DNA of 64,000 bases, taken from NCBI RefSeq assembly GCF_031432315.1, contig NZ_JAVKGO010000007.1, positions 1 through 64,000 of the forward strand. The letters are read 5' to 3'. This DNA comes from Serpentinicella sp031432315. GTDB taxonomy: Bacteria > Bacillota > Clostridia > Peptostreptococcales > Natronincolaceae. Positions 1-8,380 of this stretch are shown here, piece after piece. The notes below the pieces were generated by a model, which saw only the letters and a list, made by a program, of their open reading frames with translations, ran no database searches and was not told the origin of the DNA. The position numbers were made by a program, and so were the translations under genes. The number at the start of each line of letters is the position of its first letter. The stretch's first letter is position 1.

Positions 1-1
1 A

Positions 2-388
2 ATCTCTAGCTTCCTAGGGGAAGTGGGTGATATAAGGCGCTTTGACACACCCAAGCAGATACAGAAACTAGCTGGCCTTGGACTTAAAGAAAGCAGCTCA
101 GGCAAACATAAAGGACAAACAACTATTAGCAAGCGTGGCAGGAAACGTTTAAGAGCCATACTGTTTCAAGCGGCCATGCCACTAGTAGGAAAAAACAAAG
201 AATTTAACTCAATTCATCACTATTACACAACCAGAATGCACAACCCATTGAAGAAAAAGCAGTCGATAATAGCAATATGCTGTAAACTGATAAGGGTCTT
301 GTTTGCTATATTAACAAAGAATGAAGAGTATAGTGCACAACGACTTATAACAGACATCAAAAGACCTAACATTCAACTAGCAGCGTAG
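2..388 (+). CDS. IS110-family transposase, C-terminal part
   Basis: The reading frame is open to the left edge, so the gene begins outside the window; the GTG at 23 is internal. The visible 128 or so residues match the C-terminal domain of IS110/IS116/IS902 transposases: AGLGLKESSSGKHKG, with the serine that is catalytic in this family, then ISKRGRKRLRAILFQAA and a basic helical tail. These DEDD/serine enzymes excise and insert their element and, in characterised members, are directed by a bridge RNA made from the element's own non-coding end. Family assignment is confident. Whether the element is intact cannot be judged because the 5' part is missing. Confidence 0.88.
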   Translation: MSSFLGEVGDIRRFDTPKQIQKLAGLGLKESSSGKHKGQTTISKRGRKRLRAILFQAAMPLVGKNKEFNSIHHYYTTRMHNPLKKKQSIIAICCKLIRVLFAILTKNEEYSAQRLITDIKRPNIQLAA

Positions 389-803
389 CTATGTTCAACA
401 AGAACTTGAATTAGGACAGCGTCCGTTAGAAATAACGCCTAGTTTAAGTCAATTTCCTTACAATTATAGAGAAACAGCAGGTAGTCAATAATTTTTCCAT
501 CAGAGCATGACTCGGTAAAGGAGCATACAGACACCCATACATGGATAAGCGGAACGAAGGAATTGAGGGCATGACCCTGTTAGACATGGGAGGTTTGCTA
601 CCATGGAGGAAGTGGGTATACACCGCTGAAATAAAATGTAATTTAAAGACGTTTTGTTTACTATACCCAAAAACAGGATTATTCTACAATTATCAGTCCT
701 CTTATCTGACGCTGTTTCTTTAAAGTTAATAAAACAAGTTTAAAAAACTAAGAAAACAAGAGTAAATGTAAGAAAAAACAAGATTATATAGGGAGGAAAG
801 ACA
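389..803. other. Non-coding stretch: probable IS110 right end and leader of the sulfur operon
   Basis: About 415 bases without a convincing gene. The first half is GC-richer than the flanking AT-rich DNA and probably belongs to the insertion sequence, whose right boundary I could not place because no terminal repeat is visible. From about 724 the sequence becomes A-rich and ends in a GGGAGG ribosome site ahead of the lipoprotein gene. I see no riboswitch or T-box here, which would be common upstream of sulfur genes. The element may have displaced one. Confidence 0.45.
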
Positions 804-1787
804 ATGAAAAAAAGCAAAGTAAGTTTATTGATTGGTATTTTAATATTATCCCTTGTGGTGATTACAGCATGCTCAACTGCAAGTGTAGATAAAGAAATAG
901 ATACAGTAAGTGTTGGTTATTTCCCTAACCTATCCCATGCACCGGCAATGGTAGGTATAGAAGAAGGATTTTTTGCTGAAGAATTAGAGGGATTAAACTT
1001 AGATACAATGCACTTCCCAAATGGCTCCTTGTTTATGGATGCCCTTTCAACAGGACAAATTGATATTGGTTACGTTGGACCAGGACCAATGATTAATAGA
1101 TACCTACAAGGAGGCGATGTTGTACTACTATCCAACGCCAGTGTAGGAGAAAACGTGTTAGTGATGAGAAATGACGTAGAATATAACGGTGTTGAAGATT
1201 TACATGGAAAAATTATTGCAACGGCTTCAACTGGTTGTACACATGACCTATTACTTAGAAAAATGCTTCAAGTAGAAGGTATGGCAGTAGAGGAAAATGG
1301 CGGTACAGTACAAAGAGTAGCGCAAAGACCAGCTACAAATGTAGGGATGCTACAGCAGAAACAGCTTCATGGTGCATTAGTTTCAGAGCCTTGGGCATCA
1401 ATTATGGAAGCCGAAGGTGTTGGAAGAGTCGTAGTAGACGCTACAGAAGTACCATGGGATGGAAATGTACCAGCAACAGTACTAGTAGCTAGAAGAAGCT
1501 TTGCAGAAGAAAACCCTGAAATTGTAGAAAAATTCCTTAAAGGACATGAACAAGCAATAAACTATTTAAATGAAAATGAAGAAGCATCTATAGAAATTAT
1601 AAGAAACCAAATTAAAGAAATAACAGATCAAGACATTGCACCAGAAATTTTCGAAACATCCTTAGCCCGTGTGTTCTACAGAAGTGAAATAGATAAAGAT
1701 GTATTACAAGAATTTGCTGACTTATCAAAAGATCTAGGATTCATTAATGGAGACGCCAGTTTAGAAAATCTATTTTGGTTAGAATAG
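804..1787 (+). CDS. ABC transporter substrate-binding lipoprotein, NMT1/THI5-like (SsuA/TauA type)
   Basis: A 327-residue exported solute-binding protein. A lysine start (MKKSK), a hydrophobic core and the lipobox VITAC place the lipidated cysteine at residue 23, so it should be tethered outside the membrane. The mature part begins SVGYFPNLSHAPAMVG and continues with FPNGSLFMDALSTGQIDIG, the pattern of periplasmic-binding proteins for sulfonates, nitrate or thiamine precursors. No permease or ATPase accompanies it; the next gene, 11 bases on, is cysK, so a sulfur substrate such as an organosulfonate is the best inference. The start follows a clear GGGAGG. The specific ligand is not determined. 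Confidence 0.8.
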   Translation: MKKSKVSLLIGILILSLVVITACSTASVDKEIDTVSVGYFPNLSHAPAMVGIEEGFFAEELEGLNLDTMHFPNGSLFMDALSTGQIDIGYVGPGPMINRYLQGGDVVLLSNASVGENVLVMRNDVEYNGVEDLHGKIIATASTGCTHDLLLRKMLQVEGMAVEENGGTVQRVAQRPATNVGMLQQKQLHGALVSEPWASIMEAEGVGRVVVDATEVPWDGNVPATVLVARRSFAEENPEIVEKFLKGHEQAINYLNENEEASIEIIRNQIKEITDQDIAPEIFETSLARVFYRSEIDKDVLQEFADLSKDLGFINGDASLENLFWLE

Positions 1788-1798
1788 GAGTAGATCAA

Positions 1799-2710
1799 AT
1801 GATTTATAACAATATAACCGAGCTAATTGGAAATACCCCAGTTATAAAATTAAATAGAATGGTAGATAAAGATAGTGCCGATGTTTTTGTAAAGGTAGAG
1901 TCCTTTAACCCTAGTGGTTCTGTAAAAGACCGGGCAGCTCTAAGTATGATTGAAACAGCAGAAAAAGAAGGCATCCTAAAGCCAGGGGCAACCATTATAG
2001 AACCAACCTCCGGTAACACTGGTATTGGTCTAGCTATGGTAGCCGCAGCAAAAGGCTATAAATTAATTATTATTATGCCCGCAACAGCAACAGCAGAAAG
2101 AGTAAAGCTGTTAAAAGCCTACGGCGCAGAAGTCATTCTAACACCAGGGGAAGAACTGATGTCAGGGAGCATACGTAAAGCACAATCACTATTAAAAGAG
2201 ATCGCAGATAGTTTTATGCCCAACCAATTTGAAAATATGTCTAATCCAGAAATACACAAAAGAACAACAGCTCTTGAAATACTTAACCAAATGGAAAGAA
2301 AATTAGACGCTTTTGTTGCAACAGCTGGCACTGGTGGAACCATAAGTGGCACCGGTGAAGTACTAAGAAAACACCTACCCCATTTAAAGATATATGTAGT
2401 GGAATCAAAAAATTCCCCTGTAATTGCAGGAGGGAAGCCAGGGCCTCATAACATCATAGGAACAGGCCCAGGCTTCATTCCAAAAACCTTAGACATGAAT
2501 ATTTTCGATGAAATTATACATGTAACAGATGAAGAAGCGATTGCAACAACAAAAGACTTAGCGACAAAAGAAGGAATACTATGCGGCATCTCTGCCGGAG
2601 CTTCAACCTTTGTTGCACTGCAAATGGCCAGAAAACTTGGGCCAGGCAAAAGGGTACTGTCTATGATACCCGATACAGGAGAGCGTTACTTAAGCACAGG
2701 ATTTTTATAA
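1799..2710 (+). CDS. cysK: Cysteine synthase A (O-acetylserine sulfhydrylase)
   Basis: A PLP enzyme that makes cysteine from O-acetylserine and sulfide. The 303 residues are the usual CysK length. Visible motifs: N-terminal ELIGNTPVIKLNRM, PSGSVKDRAA with the Schiff-base lysine at residue 43, the substrate loop TSGNTGIGLAMV, the phosphate-cradle GTGGTISGTGEVL, and C-terminal CGISAGAS. The ATG at 1799 is preferred over an upstream in-frame GTG at 1775 because TAGGAG lies just before it and because it starts the family's normal N-terminus. It is almost certainly cotranscribed with the preceding binding protein and is followed by a strong terminator. Confidence 0.95.
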   Translation: MIYNNITELIGNTPVIKLNRMVDKDSADVFVKVESFNPSGSVKDRAALSMIETAEKEGILKPGATIIEPTSGNTGIGLAMVAAAKGYKLIIIMPATATAERVKLLKAYGAEVILTPGEELMSGSIRKAQSLLKEIADSFMPNQFENMSNPEIHKRTTALEILNQMERKLDAFVATAGTGGTISGTGEVLRKHLPHLKIYVVESKNSPVIAGGKPGPHNIIGTGPGFIPKTLDMNIFDEIIHVTDEEAIATTKDLATKEGILCGISAGASTFVALQMARKLGPGKRVLSMIPDTGERYLSTGFL

Positions 2711-2728
2711 ATCTATATTAAACTAGAT

Positions 2729-2790
2729 AAACGCCCTTGTTGTAGCAGATTATTAAGAATCTGTTACAACAAGGGCGTTTATATTTTTAT
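2729..2790 (+). terminator. Rho-independent terminator after cysK
   Basis: A long inverted repeat (AAACGCCCTTGTTGTAGCAG against a near-perfect complement ending in GGGCGTTT) is followed by a T-rich tract, right after the cysK stop. Confidence 0.9.
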
Positions 2791-2867
2791 ATAAGAGATC
2801 TTACTATTTTTATACCCAATAAGATTATTTAGACATATTATAAAAATAAAAAGGGGATTTAATCGTT

Positions 2868-4655
2868 ATGATGTGTAAGGGATATTTTATTGACGAGGGT
2901 GTTCACTTAAAAGTTGGATATTTATATCAAAAAATTATTTTAAATAAAGATGGAGAACTTTGCGACTTTCAATATATAGAGATGAATCAGGTCGTTGAAA
3001 AAATTACAAATATACAATCCAGTGAAATTATCGGAAAAAAAGAATCCGAAGTAAAACTATTTAATGATTATCAAAAAAACTTAATAGAAAAATTAAAAGA
3101 AGTGAGTTCTTACTGTGGACAGGTACAATATCAACAAGAAATTAAAGGGGATTTATATGATATAAATGTATATTTTATTAATATGTCCTATTTTATTACC
3201 ATAATTAAAGGAAAAGATCATAATAGTTGTATAAAAAATCTAGAAAATCCTTGCTGTATGTTGAGAAAAATACTGGACACTATACCCATTCGTATATTCT
3301 GGAAAGACTTAAATTTAAATTACTTAGGGTGCAATAAAAAATTTGCTGAGGATGCAGGATTATCCTCCCCTAATGAGATCATTGGAAAAAACGATTATGA
3401 ATTAGGTTGGAAAAACTTTGCCCAAACATATAGGTGTGATGACAGAGAAGTACTTAATACAGAACAACCGAAAATTAATTTTGAAGAAAAGGTTATTGGA
3501 AAAGACGGAGAAATTATGTGGGTAAAAACCACTAAAATACCCATTTATGATAATCATAATAAATTGTACGGTGTAATGGGGACCTTTGAAGATATTACAG
3601 AAAGAAAAGTAATAGAAGAGAAAATGAAGTACTTAAGCTTTCATGATCATTTAACAGGGTTATATAACCGGAGATTTTTAGAAGAAGAAATAAACGGATT
3701 AGATAAAGAGATAAATCTTCCAATAAGCATAATTATGATAGACATAAATGGACTAAAACTAATGAATGATGCTTTTGGACATAAGTCGGGTGATCTACTA
3801 ATTCAAAAAGTGGCCGAAGGCATAAAGCAATCCTGTAGAAAAGAGGATATTATCGCTCGAGTAGGTGGTGATGAGTTTATTGTTCTGTTGCCTAAAACTA
3901 ATGCTAAAGAAGTAGAAAAAGTGATAACTAGTATTCATCTTGGATTGCAGAAAAAGAAGATAAATGGAATAAATATTTCTATAGCATCAGGTACAGAAAC
4001 AAAAACAAATAACCATCAAAGTATTAATGATCTTTTAAAAAAAGCAGAAACTTATATGTACAAGAAGAAAACTGAGAAAAAAACACAGATAAGAAATGAA
4101 GCAATAATATCCATCTTAGAATTGCTTTTTATTAAGTTTTCCCATGAGAAAAGCCATGCAGATCAAGTAAGTAAAATAAGTGCTGATATCGGCGCTGCAA
4201 TAGGATTGGAGCAACAGGAAATTAACGAATTAAAGATGCTAGGGAGACTTCATGATATAGGAAAAATTGCAATAGATGAAAAGATTGTAAACAGGAGCCT
4301 CAGATATAATAATCAAGACTTTACAAAAGAAGAAATACTTGAATATAAACGGCACCCAGAGGTGAGTTATATTATTCTAAGTTCTTCTAATGAATATACT
4401 ATTTTTTCAGAGGATGTATTACATCACCATGAAAGATACGATGGTAAAGGTTATCCTAGAGGGTTAAAAGGAAAAGAAATTCCAATAAAATCAAGAATAT
4501 TAGCACTGGCAGATACTGTTGATAAAATGACGTCAACTGTTAATAATAATTTTCCTTTAACACAAGAAGAAGTTATTTTAAAATTAAAGCAGGAATCGGG
4601 AAAAAAATTTGATCCTGAACTTGTTAAAGTTTTTATAGAAGAGGTATTAAATTAA
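2868..4655 (+). CDS. PAS-PAS-GGDEF-HD-GYP signalling protein
   Basis: A 595-residue soluble protein with no membrane segment. Order: N-terminal PAS-like region (about 1-115), PAS with FWKDLNLNYLGC and a PAC tail GVMGTFEDITE (about 125-250), GGDEF (about 255-410) and HD-GYP (about 420-595). The cyclase motif is intact (ARVGGDEFIVLLP) and carries the allosteric I-site RKED five residues upstream. The phosphodiesterase half keeps LHDIGKIA and HHERYDGKGYP. It could therefore both make and break c-di-GMP. It is a close paralogue of the protein at 8381 through its last three domains. The start has AAGGGG eleven bases upstream. The ligand of the PAS domains is unknown. Confidence 0.9.
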   Translation: MMCKGYFIDEGVHLKVGYLYQKIILNKDGELCDFQYIEMNQVVEKITNIQSSEIIGKKESEVKLFNDYQKNLIEKLKEVSSYCGQVQYQQEIKGDLYDINVYFINMSYFITIIKGKDHNSCIKNLENPCCMLRKILDTIPIRIFWKDLNLNYLGCNKKFAEDAGLSSPNEIIGKNDYELGWKNFAQTYRCDDREVLNTEQPKINFEEKVIGKDGEIMWVKTTKIPIYDNHNKLYGVMGTFEDITERKVIEEKMKYLSFHDHLTGLYNRRFLEEEINGLDKEINLPISIIMIDINGLKLMNDAFGHKSGDLLIQKVAEGIKQSCRKEDIIARVGGDEFIVLLPKTNAKEVEKVITSIHLGLQKKKINGINISIASGTETKTNNHQSINDLLKKAETYMYKKKTEKKTQIRNEAIISILELLFIKFSHEKSHADQVSKISADIGAAIGLEQQEINELKMLGRLHDIGKIAIDEKIVNRSLRYNNQDFTKEEILEYKRHPEVSYIILSSSNEYTIFSEDVLHHHERYDGKGYPRGLKGKEIPIKSRILALADTVDKMTSTVNNNFPLTQEEVILKLKQESGKKFDPELVKVFIEEVLN

Positions 4656-4686
4656 ATGATATTATAAAATTAAATTAAGTAATACA

Positions 4687-4745
4687 AAATGCTCCTCTTT
4701 TTACGGAAGTTTATTAAAAATCCTTTATAAAAAAGAGGAGCATCT
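4687..4745. terminator. Bidirectional terminator between convergent genes
   Basis: AAAATGCTCCTCTTTTT and its complement AAAAAGAGGAGCAT form a stem with A/T runs on both sides. It lies between the GGDEF-HD-GYP gene and the opposing chemoreceptor gene, so it can serve both. Confidence 0.8.
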
Positions 4746-4818
4746 GCTATATATTATTAAATTTTAGTACCTAAGTGTATTTACTTGTAGTGAAATTCAA
4801 CAGTATAGTAGCTAAAAT

Positions 4819-6510
4819 TTAAACCTCAAATTCATCTGTTAGTGCTTTAAGTTGGTCTGTTAGATCAGAAAGATTTCCACTGGAAGCAGTGATGTTTTCT
4901 ACTGATGAAGCTTGTTCCTGAGCGGAAGCTGCAACCTGCTCACAAGATGCAGCATTTTCTTCTGCGATGGCCGCTAGACTTTGTACTGTACCAACAATAG
5001 TATTCTTTAATTGTTCCATTTCTTTACTAAGGCTATTAATGGCTTTATTTTTAGAGACATTTTGTTCTATCGCTTTAGATAATTCATTAAATATGTTTTC
5101 AGTAGTGGATACCGCCTGAGACTGTTCCGATACAATTCCTTTAGCCTGTTGCATTTCATCTACAGCAGTATTAAATTTATTTTGTAGATTTTTTATAATA
5201 TCATCAATTTCTTTCACTGAATCAGAGGATTGGTCCGCTAACTTACGAATTTCTCCTGCTACTACAGCAAATCCTTTTCCAGCCTCCCCAGCTCGAGCAG
5301 CTTCAATTGCAGCATTAAGGGAAAGTAGGCTAGTCTGCTCTGCAATTGTATTAATCAACGAAGCAGCTTTACTTATGGCATCAACACTGTCACTCGTTTC
5401 AAAAATGATTTGTGCTACTGTCTCAGAAGCTTTATTATTTTGATCTGTTTTTACTGTTAAATCTTTTACGACTTGAAGTCCTTTGTTTTTAAGAGATTCT
5501 GTTTCTATGCAAATTTCATCAAGCTCTAATGATGCTTGTAGAACTTTTTGTATATCTTCTGCTAGTCTATCAATTGAGTGGGCACCTTCCTCAGTATTTT
5601 TTGCCTGCTCTCCCGCACTTTCAGCAATTTCGTGAATCGTTTTCGCAATTTCCTCAGAAGCAGTTGCTAACTGATGTGAGGTCGCAGAAAGCTCATCCGA
5701 AGAAGTGGATACACTGTCGGAAGTAGTTTGGATTTGCTGCACTAACCGCTGGGTGTTAACTAACATTTTATTAACAGATTGCATTAGTAATAAAAACTCG
5801 TCGTTACCAGAAGCATTTAATGGCGAGACTGTTAAGTCTCCTTTAGATATTGCAGTCGTAACTTGAATGATACTGTTAATAGATTTTTTTATATACTTAA
5901 CAATAAAGTATACAATAATGACACTAAGAAGAATAGCAATAATCAAACCAGAAATTAATAAAGAATGAGATGCTCCTATACGCTCACTTACTAAATTATA
6001 ACTTTCATTGTAATTGTTCATTTTAATGTTTTGAATATCATTAAGGACATGGTCTAGATTAATACGACAACTTGCTAAATCCTCCATTATGGCATTAATA
6101 CTGTTGATATCCTTTGTTTCAACAGCGGGTATTAAGTGATAGGAATACAAGTATTCAAATTCTTCATTTAAATCTTTTAGTTCATTAAATAATGACACTT
6201 CTCTTTCCGTTGATATATGTTTGTAAAGTTCAGCTTGTTTATCATTAAATTCTGGAAGAAATTCATCAAGATCATTTAGATTTGATGGATCATCTGTACG
6301 AACAAACTCCGTAATACGAACAAATATCTTTTGTACTAAAATATCCATCTCCTGTGCCATTACGTTTAGTTCTGAATTGGCTTTCATCTGTTCATTATTT
6401 TCATTAATAGATCTGAGTTGTAACCCTACTACTGAGATCACAGTAACAAAAACTAATATAATAACTAAGAAACTAAGCATTAATTTGGTTGACAATTTTA
6501 TATTTCTCAT
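4819..6510 (-). CDS. Methyl-accepting chemotaxis protein
   Basis: A 563-residue chemoreceptor. Transmembrane helix 1 spans about residues 10-30. A helical, charged extracytoplasmic domain without obvious cysteines follows (about 31-180), probably a four-helix bundle. Helix 2 spans about 181-206, then a HAMP region to about 260 and a long signalling coiled coil. The conserved hairpin tip GEAGKGFAVVAGEIRKLADQ binds CheA/CheW in this family. Glutamine/glutamate-rich heptads flank it as possible methylation sites. The start is supported by AAGGGGAG. It sits among c-di-GMP genes, with a CheW-like gene divergent from it, suggesting a local sensory module. The ligand is unknown. Confidence 0.93.
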   Translation of the reverse strand: MRNIKLSTKLMLSFLVIILVFVTVISVVGLQLRSINENNEQMKANSELNVMAQEMDILVQKIFVRITEFVRTDDPSNLNDLDEFLPEFNDKQAELYKHISTEREVSLFNELKDLNEEFEYLYSYHLIPAVETKDINSINAIMEDLASCRINLDHVLNDIQNIKMNNYNESYNLVSERIGASHSLLISGLIIAILLSVIIVYFIVKYIKKSINSIIQVTTAISKGDLTVSPLNASGNDEFLLLMQSVNKMLVNTQRLVQQIQTTSDSVSTSSDELSATSHQLATASEEIAKTIHEIAESAGEQAKNTEEGAHSIDRLAEDIQKVLQASLELDEICIETESLKNKGLQVVKDLTVKTDQNNKASETVAQIIFETSDSVDAISKAASLINTIAEQTSLLSLNAAIEAARAGEAGKGFAVVAGEIRKLADQSSDSVKEIDDIIKNLQNKFNTAVDEMQQAKGIVSEQSQAVSTTENIFNELSKAIEQNVSKNKAINSLSKEMEQLKNTIVGTVQSLAAIAEENAASCEQVAASAQEQASSVENITASSGNLSDLTDQLKALTDEFEV

Positions 6511-6673
6511 TTAACCACTCCCCTTACTAAACTCATTTTTCTCAATATAATCATATGCTTAGCCCTTTTTTTAGTTCTAAAAAAATAAATCTTTTTACTA
6601 TAAAAAATGACACTTTTTCAAAAAAAATATCTATATTAGTAGCAAAAACAGTGAAATAAAGGGGATTAAATCT

Positions 6674-7102
6674 ATGCATAATAATCAATATGTAATATTT
6701 GAATTAAATGGACAGCAATATGGTGTAGAAATAGGTTATATACAGGAAATAACGAGATTTAACGATTTTGAAGACGTATTAGTTATTCCAAACAAAAAAG
6801 AAGATATAGAAGGCGTAATTAATATAAGAGGAGATATTATTCCTATCTTAAATTTAAAAAAGAAGTTTGAACTAAAAGACAAAGAAATACACAAAAACGC
6901 CCAAGTAATTATTTTTAAGAAAGATGAGCAATTCATTGGATTAATTGTTGACAATGCTTCTCAGGTACTGCAAATCAAAAAAGAACATACGGAGCCTTTA
7001 TCCGATTTAGTAATATCAAGCAGTGAAAAAAGTCATTGTAAAGAAATTATAAAAATTAATAATAAACTTATTTTTATTTTAGATATTGCTCATTTTATAT
7101 AA
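6674..7102 (+). CDS. CheW-like chemotaxis coupling protein
   Basis: A 142-residue single CheW domain protein: QYVIFELNGQQYGVEIGYIQ at the start, the conserved GVINIRGDIIPILNL core, and FIGLIVDNASQVLQI. CheW bridges chemoreceptors to the CheA kinase. It stands alone, without CheA, divergent from the chemoreceptor gene. It may be a dedicated coupler for that receptor rather than the cell's main CheW. Ribosome site AAAGGGG lies upstream of the ATG. The downstream GGDEF/HD-GYP gene follows after 31 bases and may be cotranscribed. Confidence 0.9.
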   Translation: MHNNQYVIFELNGQQYGVEIGYIQEITRFNDFEDVLVIPNKKEDIEGVINIRGDIIPILNLKKKFELKDKEIHKNAQVIIFKKDEQFIGLIVDNASQVLQIKKEHTEPLSDLVISSSEKSHCKEIIKINNKLIFILDIAHFI

Positions 7103-7133
7103 ATGTTTCACTTAGCTCGAACCTCATTTTTAA

Positions 7134-8249
7134 GTGACCAAATATGAGGTAAATATCTTAAAAGTTGGTGATCAGGTGACTAAAATATTTAAGGGTGTTA
7201 GAAATAAAATAAGTATAAAAAAAGCACGCCTATTTTTATTTTTAAGCAGTAAAGATTTGTTAACAGGTACCCATAGCAGAACTTATTTTGAAAAATTCAT
7301 AGAAAAGCTAGGAAAAAAATCATCTGAAAAAATAGGTATTATGATTTGTGATATCGATGGATTGAAGTTAATAAACAATACATTAGGCAGTGCTGTTGGT
7401 GATGAAGTATTACGATCAACAGCCCATTGCATTAAAGAGGTGCTTCAAAATAAAGGCCTAATCGCTAGGATAGAAGGAGATACATTTGCCATACTCATTA
7501 AAGGTGCAGAAGGCTTAGAAATGAAAAATATAACAGATTGCATGACAAAAAAATTTTTAAGTCAGAAAGTTTTTAACGTAAAGCTAAATGTATCTATTGG
7601 CTTTGCCCTTGGAAATACAAGTGAAAAACATCCAAGAGTGATCTACAAAGAAGCAGAAGATAATATGAATATGGCAAAGTTAAGTGCAATTAATAGTACC
7701 AGGTATGACATTGTTAAAGCAAGCATGAAAATCTTAGAAGAAAGAGATCTTTTCACAAGTAAGCATGTTTCAAGAATGGAAGAGGTTGCTGTAAAGATAG
7801 GTGAAAAAATGAACATGCTACCTAATGATATGTCAAATTTGAAGCTGCTAGTAAAATTTCATGATATAGGCAAAATCGGTATACCAGATCAAATTTTAAA
7901 AAAGCCAGGGTTATTAACCAAAGAAGAATATGAAGAAATTAAAAAGCATTGCGAAATCGGTTACCGTATCATTAAATCCGTATCAAGTTTAGCACCAATA
8001 GCACCCCTTGCTTTATCCCATCATGAAAGATGGGATGGTCAGGGTTACCCCCAAGGGCTTAAAGGAGAAGAGATTCCCTTATTGTCTAGACTAATAGCTA
8101 TTGTAGACGCATATGATGCCATGACCAATGATAGACCCTATAAGAAAGTCCTTACACATGAAGAAGCACTAGCTGAAATACAAAGATGCTCAGGAACGCA
8201 ATTTGATCCAAAGTTAGTGAAAATTTTTATAGAAGCAACCGTTAATTAA
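7134..8249 (+). CDS. Degenerate-GGDEF plus HD-GYP c-di-GMP phosphodiesterase
   Basis: A 371-residue cytoplasmic protein. Residues about 40-185 form a GGDEF fold (LLTGTHSRTYFEKF, ICDIDGLKLINN), but the active-site motif reads IEGDTF instead of GGDEF and the RxxD I-site is absent. Cyclase activity is therefore unlikely; degenerate domains of this kind often sense GTP. Residues about 190-371 form an intact HD-GYP domain: FHDIGKIG, HHERWDGQGYPQGL and DAYDAMTNDRPY. Net role: c-di-GMP breakdown. The start is uncertain: the GTG used here lacks a strong ribosome site, and another in-frame GTG lies at 7176. It follows the CheW-like gene closely. Confidence 0.85.
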   Translation: MTKYEVNILKVGDQVTKIFKGVRNKISIKKARLFLFLSSKDLLTGTHSRTYFEKFIEKLGKKSSEKIGIMICDIDGLKLINNTLGSAVGDEVLRSTAHCIKEVLQNKGLIARIEGDTFAILIKGAEGLEMKNITDCMTKKFLSQKVFNVKLNVSIGFALGNTSEKHPRVIYKEAEDNMNMAKLSAINSTRYDIVKASMKILEERDLFTSKHVSRMEEVAVKIGEKMNMLPNDMSNLKLLVKFHDIGKIGIPDQILKKPGLLTKEEYEEIKKHCEIGYRIIKSVSSLAPIAPLALSHHERWDGQGYPQGLKGEEIPLLSRLIAIVDAYDAMTNDRPYKKVLTHEEALAEIQRCSGTQFDPKLVKIFIEATVN

Positions 8250-8380
8250 AACACCTCTTATTCAATGGATGGAGAAAATAGTAAAAAAACAGATAAAACA
8301 ATCTTATTTTGTTTCATGTTATTTAGTAGGGGGTAATTATAAAGAAAAACAATTAGATAAAACAAGGAGCTGGGTTACAG

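Noticed and set aside
541..723. A 60-codon open frame after the IS110 transposase
   Set aside because: No ribosome site and no recognisable family; its composition fits the non-coding end of the insertion sequence.
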